DNA of 64,000 nt from Pseudomonas capeferrum. GTDB lineage: Bacteria; Pseudomonadota; Gammaproteobacteria; Pseudomonadales; Pseudomonadaceae. Shown here piece after piece: positions 56,095 to 64,000 of the stretch (position 1 is the stretch's first letter; each line of letters starts with the position of its first letter). Under the pieces are notes generated by a model. The model ran no database searches. It was not told the DNA's origin and saw only the letters and a program-made list of their open reading frames with translations. The position numbers and the translations under genes were made by a program. Location of the stretch: contig NZ_JMIT01000003.1 of assembly GCF_000731675.1 (NCBI RefSeq), positions 416,058-480,057 on the forward strand, given 5' to 3'.

Positions 56095-57837
56095 TTGGAT
56101 GCCAGCACCATCAACAGCCTGTTTCTGATCGGCGCTTTGCTGGTGGGTGCAAGTATCCTGGTCAGTTCACTGTCGTCACGCCTGGGTATCCCTATTCTGG
56201 TCATCATCCTCGCCGTCGGCATGGTCGCAGGCGTGGACGGTGGCGGCATCATCTTCAACAACTACCCGACCGCGTACCTGGTGGGCAACCTGGCCCTGGC
56301 GGTGATCCTGCTCGACGGCGGCTTGCGCACGCGTGTGGCCAGTTTCCGCGTGGCGTTGTGGCCGGCCTTGTCGCTGGCCACCGTCGGCGTGATGATCACC
56401 ACCGCCCTCACCGGCCTGGTCGCGGCCTGGCTGTTCGACCTGAGCCTGATCCAGGGCCTGTTGATCGGCGCCATCGTCGGCTCCACCGACGCCGCAGCAG
56501 TGTTCTCGCTGCTGGGTGGCAAAGGGCTGAACGAACGGGTCACGGCCACGCTGGAGATCGAGTCGGGCAGCAACGACCCGATGGCGGTGTTCCTCACCGT
56601 CACCCTGATCGAGATGATTGCCAGCGGCCAGACCGGCCTGCACTGGAGCCTGCTGGGCCACCTGCTGCGCGAGTTCGGTATCGGCGGCCTGCTGGGCCTG
56701 GGCGGCGGCTGGCTGATGCTGCAGTTGGTCAACCGCATCAACCTGGCCGGCGGCTTGTACCCGATTCTGGTCGTGGCCGGCGGCCTGGTGGTGTTCTCGC
56801 TGACCAACGCCCTGCATGGTAGCGGCTTCCTTGCCGTGTACCTGTGCGGCCTGGTGCTGGGCAACAAGCCGATCCGCAGCCGCCATGGCATCCTGCACAT
56901 GCTCGACGGCATGGCCTGGCTGGCGCAGATCGGCATGTTCCTGGTGCTGGGCCTGCTGGTCACACCCCACGACCTGCTACCCATCGCCTTGCCCGCCTTG
57001 GGCCTGGCCCTGTGGATGATCCTGATCGCCCGGCCGCTGTCGGTGGTTGCCGCACTGCTGCCGTTCAAGGCCTTCCACGGTCGCGAAAAGGGCTTCATTT
57101 CCTGGGTCGGCCTGCGCGGTGCGGTACCGATCATTCTGGCGGTGTTCCCGCTGATGGCCGGGCTGCCGGATGCACAGCTGTTCTTCAACCTGGCGTTCTT
57201 CATCGTGCTGGTGTCACTGCTGGTGCAGGGCACCAGCCTGCCGTGGATGGCCAAGCTGCTGAAGGTCACCGTACCGCCAGACCCTGCGCCCATCTCACGC
57301 TCTGCGCTGGAAGTGCACATCACCAGCGAGTGGGAGCTGTTCGTCTACCGCCTGGGGGCGGAAAAATGGTGCATCGGCGCTGCCCTGCGCGAGCTGAAGA
57401 TGCCTGAGGGCACCCGTATCGCCGCGCTGTTCCGTGGCGAGCAACTGCTGCACCCATCGGGCAGTACCGTGCTGGAAGTCGGCGACATGCTTTGCGTGAT
57501 CGGCCACGAACATAACTTGCCCGCGCTGGGCAAGCTGTTCAGCCAGGCGCCGCAACGTGGCCTGGACCTGCGCTTCTTCGGCGACTTCGTGCTTGAAGGC
57601 GATGCCGAACTCGGCGCCGTGGCGGCGCTTTATGGCCTGAAACTTGACGGCCTGGACGCGAAAATGCCGCTGGCGCAGTTCATCCGACAGAAGGTCGGAG
57701 GCGCTCCAGTAGTAGGCGACCAGGTCGAATGGCATGGCACGATCTGGACCGTGGCGACCATGGACGGGAACAATGTGCAGAAAGTGGGCGTCAGATTCCC
57801 CGAAGGAACGCGACCCGGACCAGGATTGTTCCTCTAA
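56095..57837 (+). CDS. nhaP2: Potassium/proton antiporter, CPA1 family (NhaP2/CvrA)
   Basis: Inner-membrane K+/H+ antiporter used in osmotic and pH adaptation. TTG at 56095 (MDASTINSLFLIGALL) is chosen because GGAG lies 8 bases before it; it gives 580 residues. About 12 membrane helices occupy residues 5-390, with GSTDAAAVFSLLGGKGLNERV and SGSNDPMAVFL holding the ion-site Asp residues. A TrkA-C domain (about 400-480) and a CorC/HlyC-like transporter-associated domain (about 500-580) follow. It precedes mscK by 37 bases, so the two are likely co-transcribed. Confidence 0.95.
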   Translation: MDASTINSLFLIGALLVGASILVSSLSSRLGIPILVIILAVGMVAGVDGGGIIFNNYPTAYLVGNLALAVILLDGGLRTRVASFRVALWPALSLATVGVMITTALTGLVAAWLFDLSLIQGLLIGAIVGSTDAAAVFSLLGGKGLNERVTATLEIESGSNDPMAVFLTVTLIEMIASGQTGLHWSLLGHLLREFGIGGLLGLGGGWLMLQLVNRINLAGGLYPILVVAGGLVVFSLTNALHGSGFLAVYLCGLVLGNKPIRSRHGILHMLDGMAWLAQIGMFLVLGLLVTPHDLLPIALPALGLALWMILIARPLSVVAALLPFKAFHGREKGFISWVGLRGAVPIILAVFPLMAGLPDAQLFFNLAFFIVLVSLLVQGTSLPWMAKLLKVTVPPDPAPISRSALEVHITSEWELFVYRLGAEKWCIGAALRELKMPEGTRIAALFRGEQLLHPSGSTVLEVGDMLCVIGHEHNLPALGKLFSQAPQRGLDLRFFGDFVLEGDAELGAVAALYGLKLDGLDAKMPLAQFIRQKVGGAPVVGDQVEWHGTIWTVATMDGNNVQKVGVRFPEGTRPGPGLFL

Positions 57838-57874
57838 ACTGCGATTCTGCCCCGATCCACAATGTAGTCTGCCT

Positions 57875-60800
57875 ATGTCCCTGCGCGTGTACCTTCGCAC
57901 AGCCCTACTCGGGTTGTGCCTGTCCTTCTCGTTCGCGGCCACCGCGAACGCCGCGGCCGAAGCGCCGACCACTGCCAGCATCCAGCACAGCCTCGACAAG
58001 ATTGCCGAGCGCAAGCTGCCCGAGGCCGATCAAAAGGCCCTGCAGCAGGTGCTGGAGCAAACCCTGAGCCTGCTTGCCAGCAAGGAAGACAGCGAGAAGA
58101 AGCTGGCCGCGCTCAAGCAACAGTTGGCCGGCGCGCCGAAAGAAACCAACGACAGCCAGAAAGAACTGGCCAGGCTCAAGGACAGCAAGCCGCAACCGGT
58201 CGCCCAGCGCTACGCCACCCTCACGGTGCCGCAGCTTGAGCAACTGCTCAGCGAGCGCAGCACCCTGCAGGGTGAGCTGCAAAAGGCGCTGTCCGAAGCC
58301 AACAGCCTGATCATCAATTCCCAGACCCGCCCAGAGCGCGCCCAAGCCGAGATCAGCAACAGCCAGGCCCGCACCCAGCAGATCAACAACAACCTCAAGT
58401 CGGGCAAGGACAACGGCAAGGCGCTCAACGCCGACCAACGCAACCAGCTCAACGCCGAGCTGGCCTCGCTCAACGCGTTGACCCTGCTGCGCCGTCAGGA
58501 GCTGGCCGGCAACAGCCTGCTGCAAGACCTTGGCAGTGCCCGACACGACCTGCTGATCGAGCGCGCGGCGCGCCTGGAGCAGGAAATCCAGGACCTGCAA
58601 ACGCTGATCAACGACAAGCGCCTGGCCCAGTCCCAGGAGGCCGTCACCCAGCAGTCGATCGAAGCCCAGAAGGCCGGCGGCAGCAGCCTGCTGGCCAGCG
58701 AAAGCACGATCAACCTCAAACTTTCCGACTACCTGCTCAAAAGCACCGATCGCCTCAACGAACTGACCCAGCAGAACCTGCGCACCAAGCAGCAGCTCGA
58801 CAGCCTGACCCAGGCCGACCAGGCGCTGGACGAGCAGATCAACGTGCTCAAGGGCAGCCTGCTGCTGTCCAAGATCCTCTACAAGCAGAAGCAGACCCTG
58901 CCGCACCTGAAGGTCGACCGCGACCTGGCCGACCAGATCGCCGACACCCGCCTGTACCAGTTCGAGATCAACCAGCAGCGCGAGCAGATGAGCAGCCCGG
59001 TCACCTATGTCGACAAGCTGCTGGCCAACCAACCGCCGGAAGACGTCACCCCGCCACTGCGCAAAGCGCTGCTGGAAGTGGCGATCACCCGCAGCGACCT
59101 GCTGGAGCGCCTCAACCGCGAACTCTCGGCCCTGCTCAACGAATCGATCACCCTGCAGCTCAACCAGAAGCAATTGCTGGGCACCGCCCAAGGCCTGCGC
59201 ACCACCCTCGACGAGCAGATGTTCTGGATCCCCAGCAACAAGCCGCTGGACTGGGACTGGCTGCGCTACGTCCCTGAGCGGTTCGCCGACCAGGTCGCCA
59301 GCCTGCCCTGGGGCTCGGGCATCAAGGAACTGGCCGACGGCCTCAGCCAGCGGCCGTTGCTGTTCCTGCCGCTGCTGCTGGTGATCGGCGGCCTGCTGTG
59401 GCGGCGCAAGTACCTGTATCAACGGCTCGGCAAGGTGCACCAGGACATCGGCCACTTCCGCCGGGACAGCCAGTGGCACACGCCCCAGGCGATCCTGATC
59501 AATATCCTCCTGGCGATGCCGGTGAGCCTGGGCCTGGCGCTGTGCAGCTATGCCTTGCAGATCGACGCCCGCGGGCAGAATGCCAACCTGGGCGCCGCCC
59601 TCTGGCAACTGGCCCAGGCCTGGCTGGTGTTCTACACCGCCTACCGCATCCTGGCGCCTGGCGGCGTGGCGGAAATCCACTTCCGCTGGCACAAGCCCCA
59701 GGTCGAGTTCCTGCGCGGTTGGGTGCGCAGGCTTGGCACTGTGGTGCTGGCACTGGTCGGCGTGGTGGCGGTGGCCGAACATCAACCTTCGGCGCTGGCT
59801 GATGACGTGCTCGGCATCGGCGTAGTGCTGACCTGCTACGCGCTGATGGCCTGGCTGCTCAGCCGCCTGCTGCTGAGCAGCCCGGCGCATCGCGACACCT
59901 CGCTGTTCCGCCGGGCGGTCGGGGTGGCGTTCACGGCCCTGCCCATCGCCTTGTTCGTAGCGGTGTGCTTCGGTTACTACTACACCGCCCTCAAGCTCAC
60001 CGACCGGCTGATCTACACCCTCTACCTGCTGATGTTCTGGCTGGTGATCGAGGCCGCCTTTGTCCGTGGCCTGTCTGTGGCCGCGCGGCGCCTGGCCTAC
60101 CAGCGCGCCCTGAGCAAACGTGCAGCGGCCAAGGAAGGGCTGGATGGCGAAGTGATCACCGAAGAGCCGACGCTGGACATCGAACAGGTCAACCAGCAGT
60201 CGCTGCGCCTTATCCGCCTGGCCTTGCTCGGCGGCTTCATCGCCGGCCTGTACTGGGTATGGTCGGACCTGATCTCGGTGTTCGCCTACCTCAACAACTT
60301 CACCTTGTACGAATACACCAGCGGCACCGGCGCGGCCGCCAGCATGGTGCCGATCAGCCTCGGCGACCTGCTTGGCGCGCTGGTGATCGTCGGCATCACC
60401 TTCGCCCTGGCCGGTAACTTGCCAGGTTTGCTGGAGGTGCTGGTGCTGTCGCGCCTGAACCTGGCCCAGGGCAGCGCCTACGCCACCACCACGCTGCTGT
60501 CGTATACCATCGTCGGTATCGGCATCGTCAGCACCCTGTCGACCCTGGGGGTCAGCTGGGACAAGCTGCAATGGCTGGTGGCGGCGCTGTCGGTCGGCCT
60601 GGGCTTCGGCATGCAGGAGATCTTCGCCAACTTCATCTCCGGCATCATGATCCTGTTCGAGCGCCCGGTGCGCATCGGCGACACCATCACCATCGGCAAC
60701 CTGTCCGGCACGGTGAGCAAGATCCGCATCCGCGCCACCACCATCACCGACTTCGACCGCAAGGACATCATCGTCCCCAACAAGACCTTCATCACCGGCC

Positions 60801-61192
60801 AGTTGATCAACTGGTCGCTGACCGACACGGTTACCCGGGTGACGCTGAAACTGGGCATCGACTACGGCTCCGACCTGGACCTGGTGCGCGACCTGCTGCT
60901 CAAGGGCGCCCACGAGAACCCAAGGGTGCTCAAGGACCCAGAGCCGATCGTGTACTTCCTGAACTTCGGCGAAAGCTCGCTGGACCACGAACTGCGCATG
61001 CACGTGCGTGACCTGGGGGACCGCAACCCGACCCTGGACGAGATCAACCGCTACATCAACCGCGAGTTCAAGGCGCACAACATCAAGATCTCGGTGCGCC
61101 AGGTCGAGGTGTTCCTGATGGACACGAAGGGCGGCAAGCAGCAGCTGGTGCCCGTGGAACAGCCGAAATCGGATGGCACTGCGCAGGCCTGA
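57875..61192 (+). CDS. mscK: Mechanosensitive channel MscK/KefA
   Basis: Large MscS-family channel that releases K+ and solutes upon sudden osmotic downshift. 1105 residues (E. coli MscK about 1120). The signal peptide at the start (ATG 57875; MSLRVYLRTALLGLCLSFSF) is followed by a long periplasmic coiled-coil domain (about 30-480), about 11 membrane helices, and the MscS pore/beta domain at the C-terminus (GFGMQEIFANFISGIMILFERP, IGDTITIGNLSGTVSKI, VPNKTFITGQLINWS). Residues before the ATG overlap nhaP2 and are excluded. Follows nhaP2 closely. Confidence 0.96.
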   Translation: MSLRVYLRTALLGLCLSFSFAATANAAAEAPTTASIQHSLDKIAERKLPEADQKALQQVLEQTLSLLASKEDSEKKLAALKQQLAGAPKETNDSQKELARLKDSKPQPVAQRYATLTVPQLEQLLSERSTLQGELQKALSEANSLIINSQTRPERAQAEISNSQARTQQINNNLKSGKDNGKALNADQRNQLNAELASLNALTLLRRQELAGNSLLQDLGSARHDLLIERAARLEQEIQDLQTLINDKRLAQSQEAVTQQSIEAQKAGGSSLLASESTINLKLSDYLLKSTDRLNELTQQNLRTKQQLDSLTQADQALDEQINVLKGSLLLSKILYKQKQTLPHLKVDRDLADQIADTRLYQFEINQQREQMSSPVTYVDKLLANQPPEDVTPPLRKALLEVAITRSDLLERLNRELSALLNESITLQLNQKQLLGTAQGLRTTLDEQMFWIPSNKPLDWDWLRYVPERFADQVASLPWGSGIKELADGLSQRPLLFLPLLLVIGGLLWRRKYLYQRLGKVHQDIGHFRRDSQWHTPQAILINILLAMPVSLGLALCSYALQIDARGQNANLGAALWQLAQAWLVFYTAYRILAPGGVAEIHFRWHKPQVEFLRGWVRRLGTVVLALVGVVAVAEHQPSALADDVLGIGVVLTCYALMAWLLSRLLLSSPAHRDTSLFRRAVGVAFTALPIALFVAVCFGYYYTALKLTDRLIYTLYLLMFWLVIEAAFVRGLSVAARRLAYQRALSKRAAAKEGLDGEVITEEPTLDIEQVNQQSLRLIRLALLGGFIAGLYWVWSDLISVFAYLNNFTLYEYTSGTGAAASMVPISLGDLLGALVIVGITFALAGNLPGLLEVLVLSRLNLAQGSAYATTTLLSYTIVGIGIVSTLSTLGVSWDKLQWLVAALSVGLGFGMQEIFANFISGIMILFERPVRIGDTITIGNLSGTVSKIRIRATTITDFDRKDIIVPNKTFITGQLINWSLTDTVTRVTLKLGIDYGSDLDLVRDLLLKGAHENPRVLKDPEPIVYFLNFGESSLDHELRMHVRDLGDRNPTLDEINRYINREFKAHNIKISVRQVEVFLMDTKGGKQQLVPVEQPKSDGTAQA

Positions 61193-61237
61193 GTGGGCTC
61201 GAATGCTTTATTCTGTGCTGAACCCCAGGAGCAGCCC

Positions 61238-62698
61238 GTGAAAGCCCTCGACCAACTCACCTTCGACAACCGCTTCGCCCGCCTGGGCGATGCGTTCTCT
61301 ACCCAGGTCCTGCCCGAGCCCATCGCAGACCCACGCCTGGTGGTGGCAAGCGCGTCGGCCATGGCCCTGCTCGACCTGGACCCAGCCCAGGCCGAATCGC
61401 CCTTGTTCGCCGAAGTGTTCAGCGGCCAGAAACTCTGGGAAGAGGCCGACCCACGCGCGATGGTCTACTCCGGCCACCAGTTCGGCTCCTACAACCCGCG
61501 CCTGGGCGATGGCCGCGGCCTGCTGCTGGCCGAGGTGCTCAACGAGGCGGGCGAACACTGGGACCTGCACCTCAAGGGCGCCGGCCAGACGCCGTACTCA
61601 CGCATGGGCGACGGCCGTGCCGTGCTTCGCTCGTCGATCCGCGAGTTTCTTGCCTCCGAAGCCCTGTATGCCTTGGGCATCCCGACCAGCCGGGCGCTGT
61701 GCGTGATCGGCTCCAGCACCCCGGTCTGGCGCGAAACCCAAGAGAGCGCCGCCATGCTCACCCGCCTGGCGCAGAGCCACGTGCGCTTCGGCCATTTCGA
61801 ATACTTCTACTACACCAAGCAGCCGGAACAGCAGCGCGTGCTGATCGACCATGTGCTGGAACAGCACTACCCCGAATGCCGCGAGGCCGAACAGCCCTAC
61901 CTGGCCATGTTCCGCACCATCGTCGAGCGCAACGCCGAGCTGATCGCCCGCTGGCAAGCCTATGGGTTCTGCCACGGCGTGATGAACACCGACAACATGT
62001 CGATCCTGGGCATCACCTTCGATTTCGGCCCCTATGCCTTCCTCGACGACTTCGACGCCAACTTCATCTGTAACCATTCCGATGATCGCGGCCGTTACAG
62101 CTACAGCAACCAGGTGCCGATTGCCCACTGGAACCTCAGTGCGCTGGCCCAGGCACTGACCACGGTGATCGAGGTGGAACCGCTGAAGGAAGCGCTGGGG
62201 CTGTTCCTGCCGCTGTACCAGGCGCATTACCTGGACCTCATGCGCCGCCGCCTGGGGCTGACCAGCGCCGAAGACGAAGACATGGCCTTGGTCGAGCGCC
62301 TGCTGCAGTGCATGCAAAAGGGGGGCGTGGATTACACCCTGTTCTTCCGCAAGCTGGGCGACCAGCCAGTGGCCGAGGCACTGCAGGTGGTGCGTGACGA
62401 TTTCATCGATTTGGCGGGTTTTGATGCCTGGTGCGTGGATTACCTGGCCCGTTGTCAGCGCGAGGCAGGCAATGAACAAGGACGCCGTGAGCGCATGCAT
62501 GCGGTGAACCCGCTGTATGTGCTGCGCAACTACCTGGCGCAGAAGGCCATCGAAGCGGCTGAAGCAGGCGACTACAGTGAGGTGCGGCGGCTGCATCAGG
62601 TACTGAGCCGGCCGTTCGACGAGCAGGCCGGGATGCAGGCCTATGCCCAGCGGCCGCCTGAGTGGGGCAAGCATCTGGAGATCAGCTGTTCTTCGTGA
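61238..62698 (+). CDS. selO: Protein adenylyltransferase SelO (YdiU)
   Basis: Pseudokinase-fold enzyme that transfers AMP from ATP to Ser, Thr or Tyr of target proteins in the oxidative-stress response. GTG at 61238 (MKALDQLTFDNRFARLGD) has AGGAG at ideal spacing; 486 residues. Motifs: YSGHQFGSYNPRLGDGRGLLL with the Gly-rich loop, LHLKGAGQTPYSRMGDGRAVLRSS, ESAAMLTRLAQSHVRFGHFE and the metal site NTDNMSILGITFDFGPYAF. It follows mscK by 45 bases and precedes trxC, consistent with a redox link. Confidence 0.96.
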   Translation: MKALDQLTFDNRFARLGDAFSTQVLPEPIADPRLVVASASAMALLDLDPAQAESPLFAEVFSGQKLWEEADPRAMVYSGHQFGSYNPRLGDGRGLLLAEVLNEAGEHWDLHLKGAGQTPYSRMGDGRAVLRSSIREFLASEALYALGIPTSRALCVIGSSTPVWRETQESAAMLTRLAQSHVRFGHFEYFYYTKQPEQQRVLIDHVLEQHYPECREAEQPYLAMFRTIVERNAELIARWQAYGFCHGVMNTDNMSILGITFDFGPYAFLDDFDANFICNHSDDRGRYSYSNQVPIAHWNLSALAQALTTVIEVEPLKEALGLFLPLYQAHYLDLMRRRLGLTSAEDEDMALVERLLQCMQKGGVDYTLFFRKLGDQPVAEALQVVRDDFIDLAGFDAWCVDYLARCQREAGNEQGRRERMHAVNPLYVLRNYLAQKAIEAAEAGDYSEVRRLHQVLSRPFDEQAGMQAYAQRPPEWGKHLEISCSS

Positions 62699-62701
62699 TC
62701 C

Positions 62702-62722
62702 GGGGGCCGGCGCACGGCCCCC
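62702..62722 (+). terminator. Short hairpin between selO and trxC
   Basis: GGGGGCC and GGCCCCC pair around a 7-base loop, followed by AAAA rather than T. It may partly terminate selO or act as an mRNA 3'-end stem. Confidence 0.4.
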
Positions 62723-62743
62723 AAAATTCCAAAGGAAACCCAA

Positions 62744-63178
62744 ATGACCGACCCACTGCTGATCCCCTGCCCCCACTGCAACGGCCTCAACCGCCTGCCC
62801 GCCACACGCCTGAGCGACGCCCCAAAATGCGGCCGCTGCAAACAGGAGGTGCTGCTCAGCCAGCCCTTCGAACTGACCGAAGCCAGCTACGCCAGCCAGG
62901 TCAAAGGCGACCTGCCGCTGCTGGTGGACGTCTGGGCCGACTGGTGCGGCCCGTGCAAATCGTTCGCCCCCACCTTCGAACAGGCGGCCCGCCAGTTGAG
63001 CGGGCGCTGCCGCTTGGCCAAGCTGGACAGCGAAGCCAACCGCAACCTGGCAGGGCAATTGGGCATCCGCTCGATCCCTAGCCTGATCCTGTTCAAGAAC
63101 GGTCGAGAAGTCAGTCGCCAGGCTGGGGCGTTTCCGCTGCAGTCGTTGCTGGAGTGGCTACGCAGCCAGGGGGTTTAA
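62744..63178 (+). CDS. trxC: Thioredoxin 2 (zinc-binding)
   Basis: 144-residue oxidative-stress thioredoxin. The N-terminal zinc finger has two CxxC pairs (CPHC near residue 9 and CGRC near residue 29), and the thioredoxin domain has the WCGPC active site in VDVWADWCGPCKSF and the cis-Pro in IRSIPSLILFKNG. This two-domain build is diagnostic for TrxC as opposed to TrxA. Start at 62744; located 45 bases after selO. Confidence 0.97.
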   Translation: MTDPLLIPCPHCNGLNRLPATRLSDAPKCGRCKQEVLLSQPFELTEASYASQVKGDLPLLVDVWADWCGPCKSFAPTFEQAARQLSGRCRLAKLDSEANRNLAGQLGIRSIPSLILFKNGREVSRQAGAFPLQSLLEWLRSQGV

Positions 63179-63180
63179 TT

Positions 63181-63537
63181 TCAAGCGCTTGCTAGAAGAG
63201 ACTCGTAGGGAATACGAAGGCCATCATGCAGGCGCTTAATCATGGATAGACTGAGCCCGCGCTTTCCATTCAAGATTTCTGAAACCCGCCCGCTTGAGCC
63301 TATGAAGGGTTCAAGATCCCGTGGCGTAAGACCTTGTTGGTCCATGCAAAATTTGATGGCCTCGATGGGATTGGCGGGGTGAATCGGATAGTGCTTGTTT
63401 TCGTACACTTCGATCAGTGCCACAAGTACTTCCATTTCATCAGCTTCTGGGGTGCCCGCCTCTGCCTGAAAAATAGCTTCGAGTCGCTGAAATGCTTCTC
63501 GAAGATCGTCATCATTGCGTATCGGCTTAATATTCAC
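63181..63537 (-). CDS. higA: Antitoxin, HigA-type helix-turn-helix
   Basis: 118 residues from GTG at 63537, chosen because GGAGA lies 7 bases upstream. The C-terminal XRE helix-turn-helix reads MDQQGLTPRDLEPFIGSSGRVSEILNGKRGLSLSMIKRLH in parts; 'VSEILNGKRGLSL' is the HigA hallmark. It neutralises the toxin encoded just upstream and represses the operon. The start overlaps the toxin gene end by 11 bases. Codon use is slightly AT-richer than in neighbours, as often with horizontally moving TA pairs. Confidence 0.9.
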   Translation of the reverse strand: MNIKPIRNDDDLREAFQRLEAIFQAEAGTPEADEMEVLVALIEVYENKHYPIHPANPIEAIKFCMDQQGLTPRDLEPFIGSSGRVSEILNGKRGLSLSMIKRLHDGLRIPYESLLASA

Positions 63538-63835
63538 AGATTGTCTCCACGTCAATCTCGTCATAGCGCTTGTGCGTACCGACGAACTTCACCCAGGCAA
63601 TACCGGCTCGATACTGCATCTCGACCACTAGTCGGTACTTGTTTCCTCCGATGTTGAAGACCACGCGGTTATTGCCACATACGCTGGCATTGCCTATCTG
63701 ATCCTTTACATCTTGTGGTGTTCGCCAGATGGCTTTGATCGCCATATCGTGCCAGCTTTCCAAGGGGGCCTTGGCATCGTCATGCCCAGGTAATTCCCAA
63801 AATTTCACCAAGGTGCTTTTGGCAATGACACGCAT
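63527..63835 (-). CDS. higB: Toxin, HigB-type mRNA interferase
   Basis: 102 residues from ATG at 63835 (MRVIAKSTLVKFWELPGHDD). It matches the HigB family: LESWHDMAIKAIWRTPQDVK, NNRVVFNIGGNKYRLVVEM and the end FVGTHKRYDEID, where GTHxxYD is the family signature. Such toxins cleave mRNA on the ribosome. Toxin-before-antitoxin order is characteristic of higBA. A palindromic operator overlaps its promoter. Confidence 0.92.
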   Translation of the reverse strand: MRVIAKSTLVKFWELPGHDDAKAPLESWHDMAIKAIWRTPQDVKDQIGNASVCGNNRVVFNIGGNKYRLVVEMQYRAGIAWVKFVGTHKRYDEIDVETICEY

Positions 63836-63842
63836 CCAAGCA

Positions 63843-63889
63843 AATCTCCCGTTTTGGGAGATTATGCTCGGCAACGAGGGAACGTGCAA
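63843..63889 (-). promoter_or_regulatory. higBA promoter and operator
   Basis: On the minus strand, TTGCAC (63884-63889) and CATAAT (63861-63866) form a -35/-10 pair with 17-bp spacing. AATCTCCC and GGGAGATT (63843-63863) form an 8-bp inverted repeat around GTTTT overlapping the -10 box, a likely binding site for the antitoxin. Confidence 0.72.
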
Positions 63890-63905
63890 GGACTGGGAGT
63901 GACGC

Positions 63906-64000
63906 CTACTCGCTGCGCTCTAGCAAATCGTGCAACTCGACAAACTGCTGGGTCAGCTTGTGCCGTGGCTCCAGGTGAATCAACGGCAAGCTGGCGTGAT
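63906..64000 (-). CDS. C-terminal end of an unidentified protein
   Basis: The last 30 codons of a minus-strand frame that is open to the window edge and ends at TAG (63906-63908). The visible peptide contains LPLIHLEPRHKLTQQFVELH. It is too short to identify. Its stop lies just upstream of the higBA promoter. Confidence 0.55.
   Translation of the reverse strand, partial: HASLPLIHLEPRHKLTQQFVELHDLLERSE

Noticed and set aside
57905..61078. Minus-strand 1057-codon frame opposite mscK
   Set aside because: Composition is Gln/Val/Leu-rich with no motif. It mirrors the coding frame of mscK, which has a signal peptide, membrane helices and an MscS domain.

Overview
The window is chromosomal DNA of a Pseudomonas of the putida group. 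This rests on GC-rich codon use, proteins of typical P. putida length and sequence, and putida-type REP palindromes. The gene order opgGH / dtd-pip / hut / fbp-glgP / typA-thiI / glnA-ntrBC / secB-grxC / gpmI / bet / nhaP2-mscK-selO-trxC agrees with what I remember of P. putida genomes. No rRNA, tRNA, CRISPR array, IS transposase or prophage was recognised.

Layout. 1-6 kb: opgGH (osmoregulated periplasmic glucan synthesis; opgH runs off the left edge), then dtd and pip. 6.07-11.65 kb: a giant 1857-residue protein with leucine-rich repeats and a C-terminal NEL-type ubiquitin-ligase-like domain. 11.7-21.5 kb: the complete histidine-utilisation cluster (hutG, hutI, hutT, hutH, hutU, hutD and hutC on the minus strand, hutF divergent), with two HutC-type palindromes. 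21.5-27.5 kb: a lipocalin, a small lipoprotein, a DUF924 protein, fbp, glgP and a Cys-cluster protein. 27.5-28.07 kb: about 560 bp without a recognised gene, possibly holding a structured RNA. 28-31.5 kb: typA and thiI. 31.5-36.9 kb: the nitrogen-control block, glnA, a secreted chorismate mutase and ntrBC, with NtrC sites and sigma-54 promoters before both glnA and ntrB. 37-39.3 kb: a small membrane protein, trmL, secB, grxC and a rhodanese-like protein. 39.5-44.7 kb: gpmI, an EnvC-type amidase activator, ctpA and yibQ. 44.7-49.4 kb: a second giant protein (1557 residues) of the same broad family as the first. 49.5-55.8 kb: choline uptake and conversion to glycine betaine (betT, betI, betB, betA). 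56-63.2 kb: a K+/H+ antiporter, the MscK channel, SelO and thioredoxin 2. 63.2-63.9 kb: a higBA-type toxin-antitoxin pair, then the end of an unidentified gene.

How it fits together. Most of the window is core metabolism. Several units serve osmotic adaptation (opgGH, betTIBA, nhaP2, mscK). Others couple nitrogen supply to regulation (hut operon, glnA-ntrBC). The accessory content is the two giant proteins, each sitting between core genes. Both carry a DUF6543-like segment with a short sequence block beginning DIGG and, further on, a hydrophobic segment. The first ends in LRRs plus a Cys-x-Asp NEL domain, which suggests a host-directed effector. The second has a coiled coil and an unassigned C-terminus, and is the best candidate here for an undescribed activity.
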